A stretch of DNA of 12,362 nt from Nitrospirota bacterium. Lineage in GTDB: Bacteria > Nitrospirota > Thermodesulfovibrionia > Thermodesulfovibrionales > Magnetobacteriaceae. The first letter of the stretch is position 1. Each line of letters begins with the position of its first letter. The DNA is taken from assembly GCA_015233265.1 (NCBI GenBank), contig JADFXZ010000057.1, positions 1-12,362 of the forward strand. The letters are read 5' to 3'. A model generated the notes under the pieces. That model saw only the letters and a program-made list of their open reading frames with translations, did no database searches and was not told where the DNA came from. Of the stretch, positions 1 to 7,740 are shown one piece after another. The position numbers were made by a program, and so were the translations under genes.

Positions 1-117
1 CTGGGTTTTCTCAGCTATATCTTAACTGATTGTCCCATTTTATGGGTCCACTATATAATAATTGACAGCCTCAAAGAGAAAAATCTGCGCTTACGGTCTG
101 CTTGACTCCACATCGTC

Positions 118-146
118 TTCACTTATTAATACACTATACGTATAAA
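118..146 (+). promoter_or_regulatory. Candidate sigma-70-type promoter for the membrane protein gene
   Basis: A TTCACT box (118-123, 4 of 6 to TTGACA) lies 17 bp upstream of TATAAA (141-146, 5 of 6 to TATAAT). The -10 overlaps a perfect 10-bp palindrome, TATACGTATA (135-144). Transcription would start near 152. That argues against translation starting at the GTG at 149 and supports the ATG at 236 or 287. This is assigned by eye only. Confidence 0.3.
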
Positions 147-235
147 CAGTGCCTCTTTTCCCTTCACCGAGAATTGCTGTACGTTTGCCCTGCAACTTGC
201 CCTATGCCAGTCAATTGTGTTTTAATATAGACACT

Positions 236-820
236 ATGAATGTGGAAGCCAAAGACTCTGGAAGAGATCAATGGGAAAGAGACAGCATGACAAACGCTAT
301 GTACTCTTTATTAATGAAGAGTATACTTACGATTGAAAACCGCCTTATATGGAGTGAGTTTGCTTATCTTGCTTTAAACGTATGTATAATAATAGTTATA
401 ATGGGGTTATTATCTTATGCTGATGGCAGGGCTGGCAACCATATGCTCAATATATCGGTGTTATTTCTTATTGTAATTGGCGAGTTTATTTGCGTACACT
501 GGGTCATATCCTCGATGAAACATCAAATGAGGTTAAAGTTGCGCTACTTTCAGGCAAGGTATTTGGAGAGAAGACAAGGCGTAAGCGGCGCGGCTATCTT
601 TTCAGATGAGTCGCACTACTTTGACCCCGCTATTGGGTACGTTGAGAGCTGCGATAAGATAGAAAGAGTTGATTATCCATCTTCGGGGCCAACGGCAATG
701 GATGGATTTTTAGGGGGGGCTAAACCACGACATCTGACATGGCTCATGGTCGCTGTGATATTTTTTATTTACGTAGCGCTTCTGTTGTGGGTGCTCAACG
801 AAATGTTCAGGGTGTTTTAA
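236..820 (+). CDS. Hypothetical membrane protein with three predicted transmembrane helices
   Basis: I do not recognise this protein (194 aa from the ATG at 236). It has a polar N-terminus and two closely spaced hydrophobic helices (about residues 42-61 and 71-92). A basic amphipathic stretch follows, with the pattern KHQMRLKLRYFQARYLERR (about 94-112), then a soluble segment of about 55 residues and a C-terminal helix (about 168-187) with a very short tail. This is the layout of a small inner-membrane protein with one cytoplasmic middle domain. The start is uncertain. The frame is open back to a GTG at 149, and no good ribosome binding site precedes 236. The ATG at 287 has a purine-rich GGGAAAGAG upstream and would still keep all three helices. 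It converges on the pilin gene with a 28-bp gap and no convincing terminator between them. Nothing in the sequence indicates its function. Confidence 0.65.
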   Translation: MNVEAKDSGRDQWERDSMTNAMYSLLMKSILTIENRLIWSEFAYLALNVCIIIVIMGLLSYADGRAGNHMLNISVLFLIVIGEFICVHWVISSMKHQMRLKLRYFQARYLERRQGVSGAAIFSDESHYFDPAIGYVESCDKIERVDYPSSGPTAMDGFLGGAKPRHLTWLMVAVIFFIYVALLLWVLNEMFRVF

Positions 821-848
821 TAATCCTCTATCTGGATTTCCGTTTTTT

Positions 849-1388
849 TCAGCGAATAGTCACCATTTGAATCTGGCTGAATATTGGAGATGTAGTGTTT
901 GAAGCATAAGCAAGAATAACGACGATGTTGCTTGAGGCCTGGCTTAATAGAATCTGGCCTTCCCCAGGGGATGTCGCAACAAACAATGGATTGCCGGAGA
1001 ATGCGCTGGTATCTCCCTTAAATGTATGATGCGAAATAAAGTGGGCGAGAACTGTGGCCAGACCACCAGGATATGAGGGATATGTGCCAGCGCTGGCCTG
1101 GTTTAATGTAGTTAAACAGGTCTGGTCAGCTGAGACCGGGGTGGCAACCTCGAAGCATCCTTGTGTGCCTGTTGTATCAGTGACAATTAAATATGGTTCG
1201 CCAGCTACGTACCAATCGAGATATGCTTGCAAGTCGCAAACGGCGCTCGCCGCGCTTGACGCTGTTGCCCGTACACGCGCCTTTTCCCTCTGTCCAAGAA
1301 ACGCTGGCACAGCTATTGCCGTCAGTAGGCTGATTATGGCAATAACAAACATCAGTTCGACTAACGAAAACCCTTTTTCATCTCTCAT
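849..1388 (-). CDS. Type IV prepilin-like protein (PilA/PulG class)
   Basis: A 179-aa pilin or pseudopilin subunit. It has a short leader MRDEKG, a prepilin peptidase cleavage site after Gly6, Phe at +1 (Phe7) and the conserved Glu at +5 (Glu11). A 20-residue hydrophobic helix (about 12-31) follows, ending in VPAFLGQREKARVRAT, the usual start of the alpha-1 stalk. The C-terminal domain is rich in Ser, Thr and Gly, with three cysteines (51, 78, 91). I chose the start at 1388 over the ATG at 1442 because GAGGTGA sits 5 bases upstream and gives a canonical 6-residue leader. Family knowledge: such subunits are processed by PilD/GspO and assembled into type IV pili or type II secretion pseudopili at the inner membrane. 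No pilus assembly genes flank it here, though a secretin gene lies at the other end of the window. It is divergent from the kinase gene. I saw no sigma-54 -24/-12 element upstream. Confidence 0.88.
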   Translation of the reverse strand: MRDEKGFSLVELMFVIAIISLLTAIAVPAFLGQREKARVRATASSAASAVCDLQAYLDWYVAGEPYLIVTDTTGTQGCFEVATPVSADQTCLTTLNQASAGTYPSYPGGLATVLAHFISHHTFKGDTSAFSGNPLFVATSPGEGQILLSQASSNIVVILAYASNTTSPIFSQIQMVTIR

Positions 1389-1548
1389 TCCAATCACCTC
1401 ATCTCGTTGCCATTGCCTCAGACCGCGAAACCACAGCGCCAAACCCAGCGGTCTTATGCCCTGTTTTAAACCTGACTTAGATATAGCGTAACAAACTGGG
1501 GCAGTTTAATTCAATTCGTTTACTTCACAAATTAAAAAAAACTCCTCT

Positions 1549-1578
1549 GTGACAAAGCTGCCATGTATATTGTATAAA
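1549..1578 (+). promoter_or_regulatory. Candidate sigma-70-type promoter for the kinase gene
   Basis: GTGACA (1549-1554, 5 of 6 to TTGACA) lies 18 bp from TATAAA (1573-1578, 5 of 6 to TATAAT). The pair sits in the AT-rich divergent region between the pilin and kinase genes. Transcription would start around 1585 and leave a leader of only about 20 nt before the ATG at 1606, which itself has no clear Shine-Dalgarno. Assigned by eye. Confidence 0.35.
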
Positions 1579-1605
1579 TAGCGGCATTTGTTATAAAATT
1601 GTGAC

Positions 1606-4134
1606 ATGAATGCGGCTCACAGTAGGATTCCGGATTGGGCAGCGGGGGCGGCTGTGACACTCCTTGTGGTGCTTGCCTTTGTCTTAGATTTATCTCCTTT
1701 TCAAAAAATTGAGTACCTGACCTATGATCTGAGGAGTGCTCTGAGGCAGAAGAAACCTTCGGCTCCAATAGTTATCGTGGGAATAGACGATGTCTCAATC
1801 GAAAAATATGGCAAATGGCCGTTTTCGCGCTCGTATGTGGCCGAAATGGTGCATAAACTCAGGGCATACGAAGCAAAGACCATCGGGGTTGGGATTCTCT
1901 ACTCTAAAGCTGAATCAGAAAATGACAGAGGTCTCTCTGCTATAAGAGAAATTGTGGGGAAGATAGATAAAGACCCGACGGCCCTAAAAGACCCGCATGT
2001 GCTTGAAATAAAAAAGTCACTTATTGAGGCAGAACACTCGCTAAACACAGACCCTGCCTTTACCGATGCCCTTGAAGTATCTAAAAACGTGGTGCTGCCG
2101 CTTTTGTTTCACCTTACGGACAATGCCGAATCCGAGGACAAAAAACCACCGGCGGCTGATCATATGATGAAGAACTCGGTTAAGACTGGCGGCACGGGCA
2201 CTTTTGTGACTGCCCGCGGGGCGGGTCAGCCGATGAGGGAATTTGCCGCCGCCGCTTGTGCCCTTGGACACATAAACATTGTGCCTGACAGTGACGGCGT
2301 AGTGCGCGGCGAGTTGCCCTTGGTACGCTATAAGGACAGACTGTTTCCATCGTTTGCCTTCGCGCTCGCCCTTAGCTTTAAGGGCAGCTCTGTTGGCGAA
2401 ATCACGATAAACGGAAGTGTTAAGGCAGCCGCCGCTGGCTTAACCATCCCGGTAGACAAACAGGGAATGATGCTTATCAGCTACGCCTCTGCAGAGGGTT
2501 TCCCATATTATTCCTTCCTCGATGTGATGGGCGATAAGGTGACTGGCACTGCGTTCAAGGATAAAATCGTGCTGATTGGGCTGACAGCTACTGGCCGCGG
2601 CGTGGTTAATAAAACGCCTTTGAGAAGTAACATTAACAATATAGAAATTATGGCCACAGCGGTAGAAAATATCCTCAATTCAAATCATATAACGCGCCCG
2701 TGGTGGCTGTCATATGTGGAGCTTCTGATAATGCTGGCCTTTTGGGACATTATATCGTTTTTGATACCGCGCTTTAAGGCAAGTGCCGGGGCTGCCATTG
2801 CTGCAGGGGTGTTAATCCTGTGGGGCGTTATCTGCATATATCTGTTTTACTCGTCGGGGCTATGGGTAAAGATGTCATATCCAATGCTTGTCCTTGTGTT
2901 TGGATATATGGCTGTTATGTCGAATCGTTATATACAAGGAGTGGAAAGGCCAAAGGGCAAGGACATTGACAGCAGGCAGACAAATAAAATGCTTGGACTG
3001 AGCCTTCAGGGGCAGGGGCAGTTAGACGCGGCGTTTGAGAAGTTTAGGGAATGCAGTTTGCAAGACGCCACGACAAAGGAACTCTTGTATAATCTGGGCC
3101 AGGATTTCGAGAAAAAAGGGATGTCCGATAAGGCACAGGCAGTGTATGAATACGCGCTGAGTGCAGGTGATTATAAGGATCTGGCGCAAAAGATGAAAAA
3201 ACTCAGTGCGCCAGTTGAAGAGACCGCACCGGCAGCGCCGCCTCAGGATTCCGAGGCAACTGTAGTCGTTATGGGGGCATCAGGCTCAAGAGCATCCTTA
3301 GGCCGCTACGAAGTGATAAAAGAACTTGGCCGCGGAGCAATGGGAGTGGTATTTTTGGGGAAGGACCCGAAAATCAACCGTGAGGTGGCAATTAAGACAT
3401 TGAGCTATGATGACATAGACTCAGACCAGGTTGCAGAGGTAAAAACCAGGTTTTTTCGTGAGGCCGAGGCGGCAGGCAAACTATCTCACCCAAACATAGT
3501 ACGCGTATACGATGTCGGCGATGACAAGGACGCGGCCTATATGGCAATGGAACTGCTTGAGGGGGCGGATTTGACCAGATACTGTGCAAAGGATTCGAGG
3601 CTGCCCTTTGGTGAGGTGTTGCGTGTAGTGACGCGCGTTGGTGAGGCCCTTGATTATGCCCATCAAAACGGTGTCGTCCACAGGGACATAAAACCTGCCA
3701 ATATCATGCTGCTTAATAACAAGGAACTGCGGGTTACTGATTTTGGGATAGCGCGTGTTATGGAATCCTCGAAGACGCAGACTGGCATGGTGCTGGGTAC
3801 GCCAAGCTACATGTCGCCTGAGCAGATAGCGGGGCGCAAAGTAGATGGACGTTCTGATTTATTTTCATTAGGTGTGGTGTTTTTCGAGCTTTTGGTAGGG
3901 GAGAGGCCATTTAAAGGCGACAGCATCGCAACCCTGATGTACAATATAACAAGCACGCCGCCAACGCCAATTAAACAAATAGAGCCGAGAATACCTATGT
4001 GCGTAGTGCAGATAATAGAGAAATTACTACAAAAAAATGCTGAAGACCGTTACAGCCGCGGTAAAGACCTCGTAGAAGCGATAAATCAATGCAAGAAAAC
4101 TCTTGTAAAACGCACGGCGCCATCTGCTCAGTAA
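1606..4134 (+). CDS. CHASE2-TPR-serine/threonine protein kinase, membrane-bound
   Basis: An 842-aa receptor kinase. After an N-terminal helix (about 11-29) comes an extracytoplasmic CHASE2 sensor domain (about 30-355) with the typical DLR...PIVIVGIDD..I...G.WPF.R start. Three helices (about 368-387, 394-417, 423-443) return the chain to the cytoplasm. A TPR-like segment (about 460-535) and an acidic, Pro/Ala linker lead to a Hanks-type kinase domain (about 566-830). Its active-site residues all look intact: glycine loop GRGAMG (575-580), Lys597 in VAIK, HRDIKPAN with Asp694 and Asn699, DFG (712-714) and SPE (737-739). An active kinase is therefore expected, phosphorylating Ser/Thr in response to a periplasmic signal; the ligand is unknown. 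It follows a divergent pilin gene and converges on a sigma-54-type regulator gene, 173 bp away. That gap holds no good terminator. No strong ribosome binding site precedes the ATG. Confidence 0.93.
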   Translation: MNAAHSRIPDWAAGAAVTLLVVLAFVLDLSPFQKIEYLTYDLRSALRQKKPSAPIVIVGIDDVSIEKYGKWPFSRSYVAEMVHKLRAYEAKTIGVGILYSKAESENDRGLSAIREIVGKIDKDPTALKDPHVLEIKKSLIEAEHSLNTDPAFTDALEVSKNVVLPLLFHLTDNAESEDKKPPAADHMMKNSVKTGGTGTFVTARGAGQPMREFAAAACALGHINIVPDSDGVVRGELPLVRYKDRLFPSFAFALALSFKGSSVGEITINGSVKAAAAGLTIPVDKQGMMLISYASAEGFPYYSFLDVMGDKVTGTAFKDKIVLIGLTATGRGVVNKTPLRSNINNIEIMATAVENILNSNHITRPWWLSYVELLIMLAFWDIISFLIPRFKASAGAAIAAGVLILWGVICIYLFYSSGLWVKMSYPMLVLVFGYMAVMSNRYIQGVERPKGKDIDSRQTNKMLGLSLQGQGQLDAAFEKFRECSLQDATTKELLYNLGQDFEKKGMSDKAQAVYEYALSAGDYKDLAQKMKKLSAPVEETAPAAPPQDSEATVVVMGASGSRASLGRYEVIKELGRGAMGVVFLGKDPKINREVAIKTLSYDDIDSDQVAEVKTRFFREAEAAGKLSHPNIVRVYDVGDDKDAAYMAMELLEGADLTRYCAKDSRLPFGEVLRVVTRVGEALDYAHQNGVVHRDIKPANIMLLNNKELRVTDFGIARVMESSKTQTGMVLGTPSYMSPEQIAGRKVDGRSDLFSLGVVFFELLVGERPFKGDSIATLMYNITSTPPTPIKQIEPRIPMCVVQIIEKLLQKNAEDRYSRGKDLVEAINQCKKTLVKRTAPSAQ

Positions 4135-4307
4135 AAGTGAGCTTAAAGACTCATATCGGTAAGATGAGAATTGTGAAAAAAATAAGACAAACACATCACC
4201 TATTAAAGATGGGGTTTACACAAATAATTTGATACTCCACGAGGAGCTAAAACACTCAAGCCTTTAGTGGCAGCTATCAAACTTTTGACTTTAGGGGACG
4301 CGTCTTT

Positions 4308-5303
4308 CTACGATTTTATGTCGTATTGCTTGATTTTTGATCTCAGCGTGTTTCTGTTTATGCCGAGTATCCTTGATGCCTTTAGCTGATTGCCTTTTGC
4401 CTCTCTCATGACTATGGTCAACAGGGACTTCTCCACTTCAGATATTATGGCACCGTAGAGGCTGCCGCCTTTTATTTCCCCGATGTCGGAGAGGTATTTG
4501 CTGAGTTTCTCGTCGAGAAATTCATAGATTGAGTATTTTGACGGGACATCGAGGATTAAATCATTGTGCTGGATTACAGATGTGTTGCACAGGACTGAGG
4601 ATTTCTTTATTGCCTGGGCCAGCTCCCGCAGATTATCCGGCCAGTCGTAGGCTGTTATAAACTTAACCGCCGAGTCGGAGAATTCCTTGTGGCCGGTTTC
4701 ATACTTTTTCTTATAATAATCCAGCAGATGCGTGGCTATTGGCAGCAAGTCTTCTTTTCGCTGCCTAAGCGGGGGCAGTTTTATCTCGAGGGATTTGAAT
4801 ATCTTGTGTAAATCTTCCCGAAATGTGCCTTTTTTCACCGCCTCGGAAAGCTTCCTGTTTGTGGAGGCTATGACTCTGATGTCGGCCTTCGAGGGATGGG
4901 TAGCTCCCATTGGACGGTACTTCTTTTCAATGATACACTTATAGAGTTTCGTCTGAAGGCTTACGTCTGCCGCGTCAATGTCCTCGATATATAAAGTTCC
5001 GCCGTTGCCTTTGGCAAGTATGCCGGCCTTATCTTCTATCGCGCCGGTAAAGGCACCCTTTTTCCATCCGAATAGCTCTTTTTCAGCAATGTCAACGGCA
5101 AAGGCAGCCGCGTTAAACGTAAGAAACGGCTTGTGTTTTCTTTCACTCTCGGAGTGAATCCTCCTTGCAAGGATCTCCTTTGCAAAACTGTCTTCGCCGC
5201 TTATCAACACGCTTAGATTGCTTAGGGAAGCTGCCTTATCCGCATCTTTCACAGCCCTAAGCATCTTTGCATTTTTTGTTATGCGTAATGCGTCAACTTC
5301 CAT
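4308..5303 (-). CDS. Stand-alone sigma-54 activator-like AAA+/Fis protein with an altered ATPase site
   Basis: A 331-aa protein with the sigma-54 interaction AAA+ domain starting near residue 6 and a C-terminal Fis-type helix-turn-helix (about 304-328). It has no N-terminal receiver, PAS or GAF domain, the layout of PspF. The sigma-54 contact loop GAFTGA is intact (83-88), as are STN (147-149), PPLRQR and the sensor-II-like WPDNLREL. The nucleotide site is not standard. Walker A is GEDSFAKE (36-43), where family members have GESGTGKE, so the lysine stays but the glycines are lost. Walker B ends Glu107-Asp108 instead of Asp-Glu. The second arginine of FREDLxxRL is Ile168. It may be a weak ATPase, or bind DNA without activating transcription. 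Sigma-54 activation itself is inferred. It starts 21 bp after the glgA stop, so it is probably co-transcribed with glgA. The start is the ATG at 5303, with a weak AGGG-type ribosome binding site. Confidence 0.85.
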   Translation of the reverse strand: MEVDALRITKNAKMLRAVKDADKAASLSNLSVLISGEDSFAKEILARRIHSESERKHKPFLTFNAAAFAVDIAEKELFGWKKGAFTGAIEDKAGILAKGNGGTLYIEDIDAADVSLQTKLYKCIIEKKYRPMGATHPSKADIRVIASTNRKLSEAVKKGTFREDLHKIFKSLEIKLPPLRQRKEDLLPIATHLLDYYKKKYETGHKEFSDSAVKFITAYDWPDNLRELAQAIKKSSVLCNTSVIQHNDLILDVPSKYSIYEFLDEKLSKYLSDIGEIKGGSLYGAIISEVEKSLLTIVMREAKGNQLKASRILGINRNTLRSKIKQYDIKS

Positions 5304-5324
5304 AGGCCAGCCCTGCGCTATTTA

Positions 5325-6794
5325 CTACTTGTTTCTTATAAAATCATAGACTTTCAGATAGTGATCGCCCGGATAGTTCCATGAGTAGTCATAGCTCATC
5401 GCGTTTTCCATGAGCTGCCGAAACTGCAGAGGAAATTCATACCACAACCCCACGGCGCGCACCATTGCGTGCTCGAGGGCCTCGTTTGTAGGGTCGTAAA
5501 ACGTATAGCCATTACGCTGTTCAAACGGTAAATCCGAGTAGTTTGCGTCAAACACGGTGTTGCAGAGCCCGCCGGTGCTTCTGACAATCGGAAGCGTACC
5601 ATACTTCATGGCAATCATCTGGGTGAGGCCGCACGGCTCGAACAGACTGGGTATCACTATTAAATCCGACCCGGCATATATGAGATGGGAAAGCTCCTCG
5701 TTATACGCCAGTTCTATGTGGCAGTCTGGATGGTCGTTGAGTTCACATTTCATGCGCCAGAACTCATCGTTTACTGACTGTTCGGGGCTTGAGCCAAGCA
5801 GGATAAACTGCCAGCCGTTGGCAAGGGCATAGTAGAGCGCGTGTCTGATGAGATATACGCCCTTTTGTTGGTCAAGCCGCCCGATTGCACAGATAACCGG
5901 TTTAAGTTCCTGCCTCATCAGAAGCCTGTGTCTTAGGGCCTCTTTGTTTTTGTACTTGTCATCTATTGTGCCAGGTGAGTATTTATGTGGGATATAACGG
6001 TCAGTCTCAGGATTCCAGACGTCGTAATCGATGCCGTTTAAGATGCCTCCGAACTTGCTTTGATGTATGAAGAGGGTATGTCCCATGCCAAATCCCTGCT
6101 CGGATGTACGTATGTCCCAGGCATACTGTGGTGAGACAGTGGTAATAAAATTGGAATAAACGATGCCGCCCTTCATTAAATTTACCACATTGGGGTCGTT
6201 GTCATCCTGAAACCTGTCCGGACTGAAATAATCCGGCGGGTTTAGACCGACCTCCCTGAATATAAATTCACCGGTGATGCCCTGATGTTTCATATTGTGC
6301 AGTGTGAAGCAGACCCGCGGGTGAGTCATACCGAGATTTGCATATATATCGTAAAGAAGTACGGGCACTAGGGCCGTTTGCCAGTCGTGGCAGTGAATGA
6401 TGTCAGGGTGTTTATTTGCCTTGTGCATATATTCGAGGGCTGCCCTGCAGAAAAAGCCGAATCTCTCGGCGTCATCCCAATGACCGTAGAACACACCTCT
6501 GTTGAAAAAGTTTTTCTCGGAATGTGGGTCTATAAAATAGCACTTACGCCCGTGTACAAAACCAAAAAATACAGTGCAGTGAATCCAGTGGTCGTAATAC
6601 GGTACCCAAAGATCATCATAATCCACGCACAATCCAAATATCTCGCCGTACCACATGCAGTCGTACTTAGGCAGGATGATTTCGACGGAATTTCCTCTTA
6701 TTTCAAGCTCTCGACTGAGGCCAAAGACAACATCGGCAAGGCCGCCTACTTTAGCAACGGGGGCAATCTCTGGGGTTACCATCACTATATACAT
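5325..6794 (-). CDS. glgA: Glycogen (ADP-glucose) synthase, GT5 family
   Basis: A 489-aa glucosyltransferase that extends alpha-1,4-glucan from a nucleotide-glucose donor, normally ADP-glucose, in the cytoplasm. The N-terminal GT5 fold has the donor-binding KVGGL motif (Lys15), then HCHDWQTA (near 140) and TLHN. The C-terminal fold has GILNGID, GRLDQQKG (305-312) and the catalytic-region SLFEPCGLTQM (Glu386), followed by STGGL. The length is near the 477 residues usual for bacterial GlgA. The HNMKHQG segment and the YGHWDDAERF region remind me of the GlgA2/starch synthase III-IV-like branch rather than the enterobacterial one; that is recollection, not alignment. The ATG at 6794 is preceded by AAGGAG at 8-nt spacing. 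No other glycogen genes (glgB, glgC, glgP) are in the window. The gene downstream on the same transcript is a sigma-54-type regulator. Confidence 0.95.
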   Translation of the reverse strand: MYIVMVTPEIAPVAKVGGLADVVFGLSRELEIRGNSVEIILPKYDCMWYGEIFGLCVDYDDLWVPYYDHWIHCTVFFGFVHGRKCYFIDPHSEKNFFNRGVFYGHWDDAERFGFFCRAALEYMHKANKHPDIIHCHDWQTALVPVLLYDIYANLGMTHPRVCFTLHNMKHQGITGEFIFREVGLNPPDYFSPDRFQDDNDPNVVNLMKGGIVYSNFITTVSPQYAWDIRTSEQGFGMGHTLFIHQSKFGGILNGIDYDVWNPETDRYIPHKYSPGTIDDKYKNKEALRHRLLMRQELKPVICAIGRLDQQKGVYLIRHALYYALANGWQFILLGSSPEQSVNDEFWRMKCELNDHPDCHIELAYNEELSHLIYAGSDLIVIPSLFEPCGLTQMIAMKYGTLPIVRSTGGLCNTVFDANYSDLPFEQRNGYTFYDPTNEALEHAMVRAVGLWYEFPLQFRQLMENAMSYDYSWNYPGDHYLKVYDFIRNK

Positions 6795-7165
6795 GAAGTC
6801 AGCTCCTTATACGTTTATTCGCTCAGTGCTTATGCGGCATCACCGATACGGCTCAGAATTACCAAGTCTATCATAAATTAATGAAAAAAAACACGAAATA
6901 ATTTGTCATTTGTAGGGCAAACGCATTTGAAATATTAAGCCGAAAATTCCAATATTTTCAGCTCCGGTCAATGCTTTCCTTGATTGCTGCTTTAGCGTGA
7001 AAATCCTACTGAGCTAGGACACACAACTGCCCCCTGCCGTCTCTTGACAGTTTTGTTGCGATGAATCTACGCCTGTAACATCTCAGCCCTGTAAGCGTCA
7101 AGCAAACCCCATCTTTACAAGGGAAATAGCAGGAGTCATAATAAACGGAAACGAGGAGGTTCATT
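6795..7165. other. 371-bp intergenic region upstream of glgA
   Basis: No convincing gene on either strand. It contains an AT-rich part (about 6870-6960) next to glgA, where the glgA promoter probably lies, though I found no box pair worth naming. There are two weak inverted repeats: GAAAAT/ATTTTC (6942-6947/6954-6959) and TCCTA/TAGGA (7004-7008/7015-7019). Neither is followed by a T-run, so they do not look like terminators. A perfect TTGACA at 7044-7049 has no matching -10 at 16-18 bp. Confidence 0.5.
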
Positions 7166-7321
7166 ATGACGCAAGGAAAGCAGGGAGTACTCTCAAAGGC
7201 ATTCAGCTATTGGAAGGGACACATAGAGTCATGGCAGCATGAGCTGAAGCTAAAAGAGCATTCGCCTATCGTAAGAGACGATATGATAAATCTGCAGAAA
7301 AGCCAGTATTTCATCCTGTGA
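7166..7321 (+). CDS. Small hypothetical protein (51 aa) with a strong ribosome binding site
   Basis: A short ORF starting at an ATG preceded by GAGGAGG at ideal spacing (7153-7159, then TTCATT), which is the main argument that it is or was translated. The product is charged and aromatic, starts MTQGKQGVLSKAFSYWKG, contains HIESWQ and ends QKSQYFIL. It has no signal peptide or membrane segment. The W..HI..W pattern faintly recalls the N-terminus of IS66-type accessory proteins (TnpA), but the expected SGLS..YCR continuation is absent. It could therefore be a decayed fragment of such a gene, or a genuine small protein. A second Shine-Dalgarno lies 12 bp after its stop. I do not recognise a function. 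Confidence 0.4.
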   Translation: MTQGKQGVLSKAFSYWKGHIESWQHELKLKEHSPIVRDDMINLQKSQYFIL

Positions 7322-7332
7322 GAATAATTGAA

Positions 7333-7340
7333 GAGGAGGC
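7333..7340 (+). promoter_or_regulatory. Orphan Shine-Dalgarno (GAGGAGGC) without a normal start codon
   Basis: GAGGAGG sits 12 bp downstream of the small ORF stop. No ATG, GTG or TTG follows at usable spacing; the next bases read CGATTTAGAAATC. In the frame of the following 110-aa ORF, the nearest start-like codon at good distance is ATC (7350-7352), which is very rarely used. The ATG at 7383 is over 40 nt away. This suggests either a non-standard start or a small indel that destroyed an ORF start. Confidence 0.35.
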
Positions 7341-7382
7341 GATTTAGAAATCAAGTCCTTCTCTAAGTCTCTTGTATTTATC

Positions 7383-7715
7383 ATGGGTAGAATATATCAT
7401 GGTATTAAAGTAGACTACAAACTATTGCAATCCGATGAATTATTAAAGGATATTGATAATATGGGAATACATCTTTTGCATGAAATAACCCAGTGTGAGA
7501 GCAAGATAGATGATGACTACTCCCATAATAACTTCTTTATATCAAGTCGTTTTAGGAATGTCATCGAAAGAATATCAACAAAATTTATCACAGCGCTCGT
7601 AGGCGAAATACTCGCCCAAAAGCAGGAATTCCCATTGACAAATATCAGAATTCACGCAGAAAAACTAACGCAACCTATTCGCAACCACTACACTGATCAC
7701 CTCAATAATTTCTGA
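7383..7715 (+). CDS. Hypothetical protein, 110 aa, possibly N-terminally truncated
   Basis: I do not recognise this product. It is an Asn/Ile/Asp-rich, probably helical soluble protein (MGRIYHGIKVDYKLLQSDEL at the start, TDHLNNF at the end) without signal peptide or membrane helix. Its base composition is visibly more AT-rich than the flanking metabolic genes. The ATG at 7383 has no ribosome binding site. The frame stays open back to a stop at 7329-7331, and a strong GAGGAGG lies at 7333-7339, so the true start may be upstream at a rare codon, or the 5' end may be damaged. It converges on thrC with 25 bp between the stop codons. It may be an acquired or decaying gene; the reading frame alone supports it. 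Confidence 0.4.
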   Translation: MGRIYHGIKVDYKLLQSDELLKDIDNMGIHLLHEITQCESKIDDDYSHNNFFISSRFRNVIERISTKFITALVGEILAQKQEFPLTNIRIHAEKLTQPIRNHYTDHLNNF

Positions 7716-7740
7716 GGCGTCTATTATCAGGTGAGCCGCC

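Noticed and set aside
34..46. Hairpin CCCAT-TTT-ATGGG near the window start as a terminator.
   Set aside because: Only five pairs, a 3-nt loop and no T-run on either side on either strand.
1389..1442. An upstream ATG at 1442 extending the prepilin leader to 24 residues.
   Set aside because: The ATG at 1388 has a better-placed ribosome binding site and gives the normal 6-residue leader.
1054..1491. A 145-codon open frame on the plus strand opposite the prepilin gene.
   Set aside because: It lies antisense to a well-supported pilin gene, has no protein-like domain pattern, and its openness follows from the pilin codon use.
1389..1605. A sigma-54 (-24/-12) promoter for the prepilin gene, common upstream of pilA.
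   Set aside because: The only GG-N10-GC spacing found on the minus strand lacks both the CA after GG and the TT before GC.
4135..4307. A bidirectional terminator between the converging kinase and regulator genes.
   Set aside because: Only weak stems (CTCAT/ATGAG and CTCC/GGAG) without T-runs on either strand.
7044..7072. Perfect TTGACA as the promoter of the 51-aa ORF.
   Set aside because: No -10-like hexamer at 16-18 bp; the bases there read CTACGC.
4204..7117. A 14-bp perfect inverted repeat (TAAAGATGGGGTTT at 4204-4217, AAACCCCATCTTTA at 7104-7117) bracketing the regulator and glgA, like terminal inverted repeats.
   Set aside because: A single exact 14-mer pair in about 12 kb is near what chance allows (expectation of order 0.5 over both orientations). 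The match stops exactly at 14 bp, there is no flanking target duplication, and no transposase lies between.
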